This document shows, one piece after another, positions 8,232 to 16,166 of a DNA stretch of 28,807 nt. Position 1 is the first letter of the stretch. Each line of letters begins with the position of its first letter. Origin of the DNA: CAZPRQ01 sp964589415 (GTDB lineage: Bacteria > Patescibacteriota > Doudnabacteria > UBA920); assembly GCA_964589415.1 (NCBI GenBank), contig CAZPRQ010000012.1:1-28807 (forward strand), in the 5' to 3' direction. The translations under genes and the position numbers were made by a program. Under the pieces are notes generated by a model that saw only the letters and a list, made by a program, of their open reading frames with translations, was not told where the DNA came from and did no database searches.

Positions 8232-8341
8232 CTTCTTATCTCTAATATGTCACGATCCATATAATTAAAAACCGGGGCTGCCAGAAAACAGTTTAATTAA
8301 AACAATTAAATATCTTTCCACCACAGCCTGGCAAATAAAGC

Positions 8342-9409
8342 TTATTCTTCAGAGCTGACGTCATCTTTATTATTGGTAATGGCAACATCTCCCCGTTTTA
8401 ACCTTTCTCGAATATCCGTATCAATTAACTGCAAAGACTTAGGATTCTCCCGCAAATAAGTTTTTGCGTTTTCTCTGCCTACTCCAAGCTTAATGTCGCC
8501 AAAACTAAAAGTATTACCGTTTTTTTCAACGGCTCCCAAGAGCACTCCGGTATCCAGCATATCGCCGGCCGCGGAAATGCCTTCATTATACATAATATCA
8601 AACTCCGCGGTCTTAAATGGCGGAGCAATTTTGTTTTTTACGACTTTTACTTTCACCCGGTTACCAATAATTTTATCTCCAGCCTTTATTTGAGCTGTTC
8701 GCCTTACTTCCAAACGGACAGAAGCGTAAAACTTTAAAGCATTGCCGCCGGTTGTGGTTTCCGGATTGCCAAACATTACGCCAATCTTCATTCTAATTTG
8801 GTTTATAAAAATTACGGTTGTCTTAGTTTTAGAAATTATTGCTGTCAGTTTTCTTAGCGCCTGGCTCATAAGACGAGCCTGGAGTCCCATGTGCGAATCG
8901 CCCATTTCACCCTCTATTTCATTTCGTGGAGTTAATGCTGCGACCGAATCTATGACTATTAAATCCAACCCGTTACTGCGGACCAGTGTTTCGCATATAT
9001 CCAAAGCCTGTTCGCCGTTGTCCGGCTGGGAAATGAGCAAGTCTTCCAATTTTACGCCAATTCTCCGGGCATACTCCGGATCAAGTGCATGTTCTGCGTC
9101 TATAAATGCAGACAAGCCGCCTCTTTTTTGCACCTCAGCTATCATATGTAAGGTTAAAGTGGTTTTACCACTGGATTCGGGTCCATAAATTTCAACCACC
9201 CTGCCGCGTGGAATGCCGCCTGCTCCGAGCGCAATGTCCAAGCTAATACTACCGGTTGGCGTTGTCTCAACATTTAGCGCTTTTGTGTCTGACAGTTTCA
9301 TTATACTGCCGTCTCCAAATTTGTCTTTAATTTGATCCAGAGCACTAGAGAGCGCTTTCCATTTTCCCGCGTCTTCTTGATTTGATGTTTTTGCTGCTTG
9401 TTTTGCCAT
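8342..9409 (-). CDS. recA: Recombinase RecA
   Basis: The ATP-dependent strand-exchange protein of homologous recombination, forming filaments on single-stranded DNA. It has Walker A GPESSGKT (76-83), the DAEHALD block with the catalytic Glu, the Walker B LIVIDSVAAL, loop 1 EGEMGDSHMGLQARLMSQALRK split by normal residues, the QIRMKIGVMFGNPETTTGGNALKFYAS signature of loop 2, and the C-terminal domain through YLRENP. The length of 355 aa and the acidic tail (DDVSSEE) are typical. It follows the RodZ-like and ftsK genes but has its own promoter region and its own terminator. No Shine-Dalgarno site is apparent. Confidence 0.98.
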   Translation of the reverse strand: MAKQAAKTSNQEDAGKWKALSSALDQIKDKFGDGSIMKLSDTKALNVETTPTGSISLDIALGAGGIPRGRVVEIYGPESSGKTTLTLHMIAEVQKRGGLSAFIDAEHALDPEYARRIGVKLEDLLISQPDNGEQALDICETLVRSNGLDLIVIDSVAALTPRNEIEGEMGDSHMGLQARLMSQALRKLTAIISKTKTTVIFINQIRMKIGVMFGNPETTTGGNALKFYASVRLEVRRTAQIKAGDKIIGNRVKVKVVKNKIAPPFKTAEFDIMYNEGISAAGDMLDTGVLLGAVEKNGNTFSFGDIKLGVGRENAKTYLRENPKSLQLIDTDIRERLKRGDVAITNNKDDVSSEE

Positions 9410-9462
9410 ACATTATATATTAATACCTTTATATTTTATGCCGCAAATTAGCGGTAATATTA

Positions 9463-9491
9463 TGGTATACTTACGTTCACCTATTGTCAAA
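9463..9491 (-). promoter_or_regulatory. recA promoter with an imperfect palindrome in the spacer
   Basis: On the minus strand TTGACA (9486-9491) is followed after 17 bp by a weak TACCAT (9463-9468). Between them lies GGTGAACGTAAGTATACC (9465-9482), an imperfect 18-bp palindrome (12 of 18 positions symmetric). Its position would suit a repressor site, perhaps for a LexA-like factor, but it is not a clean match to the known Gram-positive or proteobacterial SOS box. Confidence 0.4.
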
Positions 9492-9518
9492 TAGTTAATC
9501 CACATATGAGCGGTCTTC

Positions 9519-10442
9519 CTAATTATTGGGGCTAAAGGTTACATTTTCGAGTTTCTCACCCTTTTTCCCCATTAATCCGGCGGGCTTGCCGTTAATGCTT
9601 ACATTCGTAAACCCTGCGTCACTTACCGAAACAGTTATGCTATCAACTGCCTCCAGGGTAGTGGTACTACCGGCCTCAAAACGTTTATTTAAAACAGGCT
9701 GATCATCTAGTGAATATTCTAACACTACCTCTCCCGTAAATGATAAATCTAACTTTACCTGTGCGTTTAAAACTGCCGTGTCAGGAATAATAGTTATGGT
9801 TTTACTTACAACTTTATCAAATTTATTTTTTGCTATAAAAACCAAATCTTTAGGGCCGGTGCTTAATCCCAATTCAGTATTAAAAAACCCTTCCGAGTCT
9901 ACAAATATGGGCTGACCGTTTACTGTCACTTGGACTCCGGGATCCGTTTTACCACTAATACGCGCCGAGGAACCTTTTACCAACTGACGGTCATAGGGCT
10001 CAACTATTTGCAAATTCGGCGACTTATTTATTGAAAACACCTGCCAAATAACGTAAACAACTGTTAAAAAAACAAATGCTAACCCTAAAAATATACTCAC
10101 TACTTTAGGCGTTATAATAATATGCTTAAGCAGCTTGCCCTTTGCCGCTTTAAGTCCATGGTTTTTTGCCAACTGCGTTACTATGCTTCGCTCTTTTCTA
10201 TATTGTAAAATTAATTCTTCCGCTTCAATGCCGTAAACCTTGGAAAGGCTTTTTAAAAAGCCGTGCATATAAACATCTGGTGGCAATTTTGCATATGCAC
10301 CCTCTTCCAACAAAGCTAAAAATTGCGGCTTCATAGAAGCCTTTGTAGCGGCTTCCTCCAGCTCCATACCCGCGACCTTACGAACTTCTTGCAAATATTC
10401 GCCCAATGTCTCAAGTCCAATTTTTTTCGTTTCAAAAACCAT
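9519..10442 (-). CDS. RodZ-like membrane protein with helix-turn-helix and DUF4115-like domains
   Basis: Resembles RodZ, a bitopic protein that links the MreB cytoskeleton to cell-wall synthesis. Residues 10-80 form an HTH_25 type domain (TLGEYLQEVRKVAGMELEEAA...LPPDVYMHGFLKSLSKVYGI). A basic stretch precedes one membrane helix (113-136). The outer part starts with an Ig-like fold (about 143-220: VEPYDRQLVKGSSARISGKTDPGVQVTVNGQPI), followed by a RodZ C-terminal (DUF4115-like) domain to residue 307. The domain order is standard for RodZ, with an added Ig-like module seen in several candidate-phyla proteins. It lies 74 bp after ftsK, which suggests coupling of cell shape and division genes. Confidence 0.8.
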   Translation of the reverse strand: MVFETKKIGLETLGEYLQEVRKVAGMELEEAATKASMKPQFLALLEEGAYAKLPPDVYMHGFLKSLSKVYGIEAEELILQYRKERSIVTQLAKNHGLKAAKGKLLKHIIITPKVVSIFLGLAFVFLTVVYVIWQVFSINKSPNLQIVEPYDRQLVKGSSARISGKTDPGVQVTVNGQPIFVDSEGFFNTELGLSTGPKDLVFIAKNKFDKVVSKTITIIPDTAVLNAQVKLDLSFTGEVVLEYSLDDQPVLNKRFEAGSTTTLEAVDSITVSVSDAGFTNVSINGKPAGLMGKKGEKLENVTFSPNN

Positions 10443-10516
10443 TTTTTATAAGCCTGTTCATTTAACTGCTAAAATTTACCAGTTCTTCGGGGTGCCTGGA
10501 ATGTATAAACAAATTA

Positions 10517-12757
10517 CTAAGAATTTTCAGAATTTTCCTGATCCTGCGATTCACTGCCGTACTCTTCCTTTTCCGCGCTGGAAATACCAAATACTTCCCG
10601 CGGCTTAGCACCATCTCCCGGCCCTATTATTCCCTGTGCCTCCAGTATATCCAGCAGCCGCGCTGCCCTTGCGTAACCAACACGTAAACGGCGCTGCAGC
10701 AAGGAAGCAGATGCCTTGCCAGCGCGGCGAACTTCTTCGGCCGCCTCCTCTAATAACGGATCATCTTCGTCTCCACCTTCCATGCCAAGAACGCCTAACA
10801 CTCTTTTAGGCTTTTCCAAAATTTCTTCGTTATATATTACCGCGCCAGCTTGCTGTTTAAAGAAGTCAACCACGCGCTTAACTTCTTTTTCCCCAATAAA
10901 CGCGCCTTGCACCCGTTTTGGCTTATTATATTCGGCGGATGTAAACAACATATCGCCTTTACCCAAAAGCTTTTCCGCACCCGCGGAATCTAAAATTGTC
11001 CGACTATCAATTTGAGAAGCAACCGCAAAAGCAATACGAGACGTAATGTTAGCTTTTATTAAACCTGTAATTATTTCCACGCTCGGGCGCTGCGTGGCAA
11101 GCACCAAATGAATACCGACCGCACGGGCCATTTGCGCCAAACGAACAATTGCCGCTTCCACATCCGCCTGCGCGACAGACATTAAGTCCGCCAATTCATC
11201 CACCAAGATAACTATATAGTGCATGGACAATTCTGAACTTTCGTTGTATTCTGAAATATTTCGCTTATGGGATTCCGACAGAAGTCTATAACGCCTGTCC
11301 ATTTCGGCGACAGCCCATTTTAATGAATTTACAGCTTTATCATGATCTGTTACCACGGGCGTAAGCAAGTGAGGTATTCCGTTATAAGGTGTCATTTCCA
11401 CGCGCTTGGGATCAATAACTATAAATTTAACATCCTGCGGCGTGTTTCGATAAAGCAGTGAAACCAAAAGACTGTTTATTGCCACGCTCTTGCCTGTACC
11501 TGTAGCTCCGGCCACCAATAAATGTGGCATATTTGCCAAATCAACGACCAACGGATTTCCAGCCACATCACGGCCGAGAGCAAGCGCCAACTTGGATTTA
11601 TGATCCACAAATTGGGCAGTTTGCATAACCTCCCTAAGTCTAACCATACGGGCTGTCCTGTTTGGAACCTCAACGCCTACCAAAGCTTTTCCCGGTATGG
11701 GCAATTCCATGCGAATAGACTGAGCCGCCAGGGCTAATGCCAAATCGTTTTGTAAAGCGGCGATTTGCGATAATTTTACTCCGGTTGCCGGCCTAAGAGT
11801 ATACTGGGTTACCGTAGGCCCGACATTTACCTCGCCCATTTCCACTTCTATTCCAAAATCGGCCAATGTTTTTCTGATTATGGCAACATTACTTTCTATG
11901 TTACCGCTATCAACTTCAGTTTTATTGTCATCGAGCAAATCAAACGGCGGTAATTTCCAATCGCGCCTGTCGGCAATGGTAATAGATTCAAGAGCCGGCA
12001 TGGCAGATGAAATTTTTGCGGCAGGCTTAACAGATTCAGTTTTTATGGCAGCCTGGTTAGTTTCCGAACTCCCTTCAGGCGAATCCTTTAACTTGCTATT
12101 TTTATTTATGACTTTCTCTTCTGTAAACCCATTGGTGCCCATATCATTAATTTTTAACTGAGCCGGTTTCGCCAATCCTTTTTTCAAGGAATTTTCCTCA
12201 TTGCGTGCGGACCAAAAAATATGCAGTGGCACATCGAAGGCGACCAAAACGCCAATTAGAGCAACCGCAAACAAAATTATGGTTCCTGCCCAAAAACCAA
12301 ACGCACTAAACAAAGGTTGGGCAAATACCGCTCCCAAATAACCGCCGCCGCTCCCCGCTGAGGCCAAGCCAAATGCCGCGTCGCCCGCGCGAATATAAAA
12401 AATATGAATTAACCCGGCTATACCTCCCACAAACAAAAAAGCTCCCATATAAATGCGCCAATAAAAACTGTGATCCTTACCTTCTGGCAATTTTTGCTTA
12501 CCCAACAAAATAGCTACCACACCGAGCAACACAGGAACAAAATATGCGAGCATGCCAAAAGTCCAGCGCAAACCATCTAAAATAAATTTACCCAAACCTC
12601 CGGCCATATTTATGGCGGCAAGCATTGTCACTAGCGCGAGTACTGCAAAAACCACCACAGATACTCCGCGTTTAGTTGCTTCCCCTAAATTTAGCGACGG
12701 CATACCTACGCTGTTTTTTTTGTCTTCATTGTCAAAATTTTTTTTATGTCTGCCCAT
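10517..12757 (-). CDS. ftsK: DNA translocase FtsK/SpoIIIE
   Basis: A septum-located motor that pumps chromosomal DNA during division. About four membrane helices lie in residues 33-176, then a short Ser/Lys/Glu-rich linker (to about 260) and the alpha domain (about 280-380). The RecA-like motor follows, with Walker A GATGTGKS (417-424) and Walker B IVILVDELADLM. The gamma winged-helix domain is near the end (ASLLQRRLRVGYARAARLLDILEAQGIIGP), which in E. coli reads KOPS sequences. The length of 746 aa is in the short SpoIIIE-like range. It starts the ftsK/rodZ-like pair. A TATAAT (12767-12772) lies only 9 nt before the ATG, so the mRNA may be nearly leaderless. Confidence 0.96.
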   Translation of the reverse strand: MGRHKKNFDNEDKKNSVGMPSLNLGEATKRGVSVVVFAVLALVTMLAAINMAGGLGKFILDGLRWTFGMLAYFVPVLLGVVAILLGKQKLPEGKDHSFYWRIYMGAFLFVGGIAGLIHIFYIRAGDAAFGLASAGSGGGYLGAVFAQPLFSAFGFWAGTIILFAVALIGVLVAFDVPLHIFWSARNEENSLKKGLAKPAQLKINDMGTNGFTEEKVINKNSKLKDSPEGSSETNQAAIKTESVKPAAKISSAMPALESITIADRRDWKLPPFDLLDDNKTEVDSGNIESNVAIIRKTLADFGIEVEMGEVNVGPTVTQYTLRPATGVKLSQIAALQNDLALALAAQSIRMELPIPGKALVGVEVPNRTARMVRLREVMQTAQFVDHKSKLALALGRDVAGNPLVVDLANMPHLLVAGATGTGKSVAINSLLVSLLYRNTPQDVKFIVIDPKRVEMTPYNGIPHLLTPVVTDHDKAVNSLKWAVAEMDRRYRLLSESHKRNISEYNESSELSMHYIVILVDELADLMSVAQADVEAAIVRLAQMARAVGIHLVLATQRPSVEIITGLIKANITSRIAFAVASQIDSRTILDSAGAEKLLGKGDMLFTSAEYNKPKRVQGAFIGEKEVKRVVDFFKQQAGAVIYNEEILEKPKRVLGVLGMEGGDEDDPLLEEAAEEVRRAGKASASLLQRRLRVGYARAARLLDILEAQGIIGPGDGAKPREVFGISSAEKEEYGSESQDQENSENS

Positions 12758-12878
12758 GGATTTTGAATTATAAATTTACTCCTCAAGATTTTTACAAAAG
12801 CCTGCTAAACCTGCCTTAGAAGCAACTAATTAATTTCTATATTTTACCTTTTTATTCTACCACCTTTCTTAGGACTTT

Positions 12879-12908
12879 AAAACCCTGCTTTTCTCAAAGC
12901 AGGGTTTT
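12879..12908 (-). terminator. hsp20 terminator
   Basis: AAAACCCTGCTTT (12879-12891) pairs with AAAGCAGGGTTTT (12896-12908) around a 4-base loop. The T run is part of the stem on both strands, so it may work in either direction. It lies 46 bp past the Hsp20 stop codon. Confidence 0.75.
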
Positions 12909-12953
12909 AAACCTCAAAACTAAAGGTCCATTGGGTTTGCCAATGTAACCAAA

Positions 12954-13559
12954 CTATAAGCCCTTAACTTTAACTTTCTTTGTCTTGGCCTTAGCGGCTT
13001 TTGGAATAACTACCGTCAGTATCCCGTCTTTTAAATCGGCTTCTATACTTTCGCTGTCTATGTCCACGGGAATTATAACCGAACGTGAGAAACTGCCCCA
13101 ATAGCATTCTTGATAAAAATAATCGTCTTGTGGAATGGAATCTTCCTTACGGCGAGAACCTTTTACCGTAACCATGTCATTGGCAACGGTAATGTCTATA
13201 TCTTCGGGACGGACTCCGGCAATGGTAGACTTAATAATCACATTATCCTTAGTCTGGTACATATCTATATTTAATTGGCCTTCGTAGTCAGCCATCCAAT
13301 CATCGCCGGCAGATTGCTGTTTTTGAGGGGCTTCTGTAAGAGACTGTTTTTGGTCGACCCCTAATTCTTCCTCAGACTCCACTTCCATGTCCACAGGCTC
13401 TTCTTCCACATTTTCAGTTACCAGCTCTTCCTCTTCAATTTCAACATTTACCTGCTCCTCATTGACTTCGTCATGTGAAACAGATACCTGCTGTGGCTCC
13501 TCCTCTGTTACACTTCCCCCCATAATCTTTCCAAAAAATGATCGTTTTTCTTTAGCCAT
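12954..13559 (-). CDS. Small heat-shock protein (Hsp20/alpha-crystallin) with acidic N-terminal extension
   Basis: An ATP-independent holdase that binds unfolding proteins. The alpha-crystallin domain fills roughly residues 95-195 (QLNIDMYQTKDNVIIKSTIAGVRPEDIDITVANDMVTVKG ... GSFSRSVIIPVDID ... ADLKDGILTVVIPK, with the A-x-x-x-G-I-L-x-V hallmark). Before it is a long region very rich in Glu and Val (about 20-70), unlike the short hydrophobic arms of classical members, and a Gln-rich stretch. The ATG at 13559 has a clear AAGGAG at 13563-13568, three bases upstream, so I prefer it to the TTG at 13589. It has its own promoter and terminator. The acidic tail may set oligomer size or keep clients soluble; that is inference. 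Confidence 0.9.
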   Translation of the reverse strand: MAKEKRSFFGKIMGGSVTEEEPQQVSVSHDEVNEEQVNVEIEEEELVTENVEEEPVDMEVESEEELGVDQKQSLTEAPQKQQSAGDDWMADYEGQLNIDMYQTKDNVIIKSTIAGVRPEDIDITVANDMVTVKGSRRKEDSIPQDDYFYQECYWGSFSRSVIIPVDIDSESIEADLKDGILTVVIPKAAKAKTKKVKVKGL

Positions 13560-13608
13560 AAGCTCCTTTTTAATAATCCTTTGTGTCAAAATTTATCTAT
13601 GTAAAACT

Positions 13609-13637
13609 ATAATAATCCAATTTTCCCCTTCCGTCAA
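13609..13637 (-). promoter_or_regulatory. Predicted hsp20 promoter
   Basis: On the minus strand TTGACG (13632-13637) and TATTAT (13609-13614) are 17 bp apart, a sigma-70-type promoter. No CIRCE element is seen nearby. Confidence 0.6.
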
Positions 13638-13709
13638 ACATTGTGAATCAGTTCAAAATACCCAATTTTAACAAAAATACTGGTGAAACCATAAAATTTA
13701 ACCTGAAAC

Positions 13710-14822
13710 TTATGAGGAAATTTTTGGCATATATTTCCTAACAACCGTTTGCACTTTCTGTCCAAAATCTATCAATTCCGGCAAGGTAGAATTAACCTTT
13801 AATTCTTTCCTAAACGAACCGCTAATAAGCTCTATTTTTACCAGATCCTCCACACTGCCTTGCAACCCATCCAGTACCAAATGGCGGGCGAGTAAGTACC
13901 GGGTATTCAATAATTCCTGGCCTGGTAAATAATGAGTCAATACAATGGGAAGCCGGAAACTTAATGCTTCGGCCATGGTGAGTCCTCCGGGCTTAGTAAG
14001 AAAAATATCGGCTATTGCGTATAAATTTTGCATGGGCTTAAAAAAACCCAGCACGCGAACATTTGGCAAGGCAAATTTTTGACGCAAAATCTCGTGCAAT
14101 TTTTTGTTTTTACCGCATACAATAATAACATACCATTCGCTATGAGCGCTCAGCCTTTCAATAAGGCAAAAATCCAGGCCAGTACCCAAGGAACCGCTCG
14201 CAACCAAAATTATCTTGCCTGCGGGCAGTATGTTTAAATCTTGCCGAACGCGCTCAGTGTCAACAACATGCTGAGGTTCCAAGGTCATTCCGCACACGTT
14301 TACACGCTCCGGATCAATGCCATGTTCCGCCATTTCTTGTTTTTGCTCCTGGGTATTGGCTAAATAAAAATCCGCTTCCTCATACAGCCAGTAGGTGTGC
14401 AAATGATAATCGGAAAAAGCAATGGCGAATTTCCCCTTATAGGCACCAGTGCGTTTTAAATACGCCACCACAGCAGAGGCGGATGTTTGAGTGGTTATAA
14501 TTAAGTCTGGCTGGAATTCCCTTATAAGCTTTAACGCTTGCGAACTGTTTTTTGCCGCCAGCATAACTCTTAAAGGCAAGGTAAGTTTAGCCAAAATCCC
14601 GTGGTCGGTACTGGCGTATAGCCATGTCCAGAGCCAAGGGAAAAACCGATTTACGATTCTATGCAACCATGTCCCGGCATGTACCACCCAACCGGATTCC
14701 ACTTGTAAAATATCTTCCACCTTCACATAAAAACCTTCGCGCTGTAATGCATGTGCAATATTTTGAGCAATGCTTTTATGACCTAATCCAATGGAAGTAT
14801 GCAAAATTAGAACATTTGCCAT
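13710..14822 (-). CDS. MGDG synthase/UgtP-type glycosyltransferase (GT28)
   Basis: A membrane-associated GT-B glycosyltransferase. Characterised relatives move galactose or glucose from a UDP-sugar to diacylglycerol. The N-terminal MGDG_synth domain starts with ILHTSIGLGHKSIAQNIAHAL (the GxGH loop), followed by PDLIITTQTSASAVVAYLKR and AFSDYHLHTYWLYEEADFYLANT. The C-terminal nucleotide-sugar domain shows VASGSLGTGLDF, GFFKPMQNLYAIADIFLTKPGGLTMAEALSFRLPIVL and HYLPGQELLN. The length of about 370 aa is typical. The ATG at 14822 directly follows the cyclase-family stop codon, which suggests translational coupling; the ATG-like start at 14840 would overlap that gene. It is the last gene of a four-gene operon. 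A glycolipid product is likely, but the acceptor is unknown. Confidence 0.86.
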   Translation of the reverse strand: MANVLILHTSIGLGHKSIAQNIAHALQREGFYVKVEDILQVESGWVVHAGTWLHRIVNRFFPWLWTWLYASTDHGILAKLTLPLRVMLAAKNSSQALKLIREFQPDLIITTQTSASAVVAYLKRTGAYKGKFAIAFSDYHLHTYWLYEEADFYLANTQEQKQEMAEHGIDPERVNVCGMTLEPQHVVDTERVRQDLNILPAGKIILVASGSLGTGLDFCLIERLSAHSEWYVIIVCGKNKKLHEILRQKFALPNVRVLGFFKPMQNLYAIADIFLTKPGGLTMAEALSFRLPIVLTHYLPGQELLNTRYLLARHLVLDGLQGSVEDLVKIELISGSFRKELKVNSTLPELIDFGQKVQTVVRKYMPKISS

Positions 14823-14823
14823 A

Positions 14824-15441
14824 CTAATCTTTCCAAGCAACCACGCGACAAGGAGCTGAGTCGGCAGATAATTTTAATGGTAAGGCGGCGACCATGCAAT
14901 TGCCATACTCGACCAGCGACTCAAGACCCGTAAGGTTCTCTATAATTAAAATGTCTTTCTCAAATAACATTTTATGCAATGCGTAAGGCTCGTGGTCGGG
15001 GCTGGGCGTATCCAGACCGACAAAGCTTACGCCCGCGGCAATACATTCCTGAACGAATTCCATGTCCAAATCGGGAAAATATTCAAAATAGCCGTTTTGC
15101 CCAAACTTGCTGCCCCAACCGGTACACACCAATACGGCATCACCCGGTTTTATGTCGTGCCCTATAAAAAGTCGCCGAGGAACACTCGCTTGGCCCCGCG
15201 CGTCAATTATATGGGCGCGGACAACAAACCGTTCAACAGAAAATTCAGAAATTAGTTTGCCTCCTGAAAGCATATGTGCCGGGGCATCCATGTGAGTACC
15301 CACATGCATACCGGTGGTTAAACGATATTTTGCGTGTCCATTTTTTTCTACGGTGGAAATAGCCTCAAGTTCTGGCAGTTCATCGCCCGGAAAAGCGGGT
15401 AAATGATGCTCAAGCCTGTGAGTAAGATCAAAAAAATTCAT
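14824..15441 (-). CDS. Cyclase-family metal-dependent hydrolase (kynurenine formamidase-like)
   Basis: Belongs to the cyclase family (PF04199), which includes kynurenine formamidases and other amidases or lactonases. The metal-binding signature HxGTHxDxPxH is present as HVGTHMDAPAH (H46, H50, D52, H56). The N-terminal FDLTHRLEHHLPAFPGD and the later VGLDTPSPDHEPYALHKMLFEKDILIIENL are also typical. The length of 205 aa is normal. No other tryptophan-breakdown genes are near, so kynurenine is probably not the substrate. It lies 3 nt after the SDR gene and immediately before the glycosyltransferase, within one transcription unit. Confidence 0.88.
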   Translation of the reverse strand: MNFFDLTHRLEHHLPAFPGDELPELEAISTVEKNGHAKYRLTTGMHVGTHMDAPAHMLSGGKLISEFSVERFVVRAHIIDARGQASVPRRLFIGHDIKPGDAVLVCTGWGSKFGQNGYFEYFPDLDMEFVQECIAAGVSFVGLDTPSPDHEPYALHKMLFEKDILIIENLTGLESLVEYGNCMVAALPLKLSADSAPCRVVAWKD

Positions 15442-15444
15442 GGT

Positions 15445-16155
15445 TTAATCTAAATATTTAATGCCTAATTCCGGATATTCCACATGTTTGGGGGCCGTTG
15501 CCGCAAAAACTATTAGATCCACCACTTCACGAACTGTTAAAGCGTTATCCATATCTTTTTTTACGCCGGCCGCCTTAAACAAATTGGTGTTAATCTTTCC
15601 CGGATATACACCAGTTACCGCGACCCCTGTTCCCTTTAGTTCAATTTGTAATGATCTGGTAAAACCTGTCAGCGCCCATTTGGAAGCGTTATATACCGAA
15701 CGCTCGGCTTTTGCGTGCAACCCCGCCTGGGAAATTAAATTAATAATCCGCCCCCCTCGGCGACGCTTCATAAGCGGCAACACCAGACGCGTCAGCAGCA
15801 TGGTTCCATAAGTATTAACTTCCAAGACTGATTTAATGGTTTTGGGCGGAATTGTTTCAAGTTTGCCTTCTGTCCATATGCCGGCATTGTTAAACAGCAC
15901 ATCTATTGTCCCGAACTTGTTTTGGGTTTGTTTTAATATACGCTGCAATTCTTTTTCCCGGGTTACATTGCCCGAAAGAATTAAGAACGAAGCCGGGTTA
16001 AAAAGTCTCGAAAATTCTTTGGCAATGCTTTTGCATTTTTTTACATCTGGGGCAAAACCGCAAACATTAAAACCTTTTTCCAAAAAGGCTTCCGCTGCTG
16101 CCTTGCCTATGCCGCTGGTAACACCGCTAATAAGCACAGTTTGATTTTTTTCCAT
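15445..16155 (-). CDS. Short-chain dehydrogenase/reductase (SDR)
   Basis: A classical SDR using NAD(P)H. The coenzyme motif is SGVTSGIG (10-17). NNAG (89-92), the structural Asn in EVNTYG (N114), Ser 142, and the catalytic YNASK (Y155, K159) are all present, so the enzyme should be active. The C-terminal part after VTGVYPGKINTNLF is normal for 236 aa. The substrate cannot be read from the sequence. It lies 11 nt after the DHH gene and 3 nt before the cyclase-family gene, so all four genes probably share a pathway. Confidence 0.9.
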   Translation of the reverse strand: MEKNQTVLISGVTSGIGKAAAEAFLEKGFNVCGFAPDVKKCKSIAKEFSRLFNPASFLILSGNVTREKELQRILKQTQNKFGTIDVLFNNAGIWTEGKLETIPPKTIKSVLEVNTYGTMLLTRLVLPLMKRRRGGRIINLISQAGLHAKAERSVYNASKWALTGFTRSLQIELKGTGVAVTGVYPGKINTNLFKAAGVKKDMDNALTVREVVDLIVFAATAPKHVEYPELGIKYLD

Positions 16156-16166
16156 AAACGTTAAAT

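Noticed and set aside
9412..9417. TATAAT two bases before the recA ATG as a -10 box
   Set aside because: Transcription would start inside the coding sequence; the TTGACA further upstream is more plausible.
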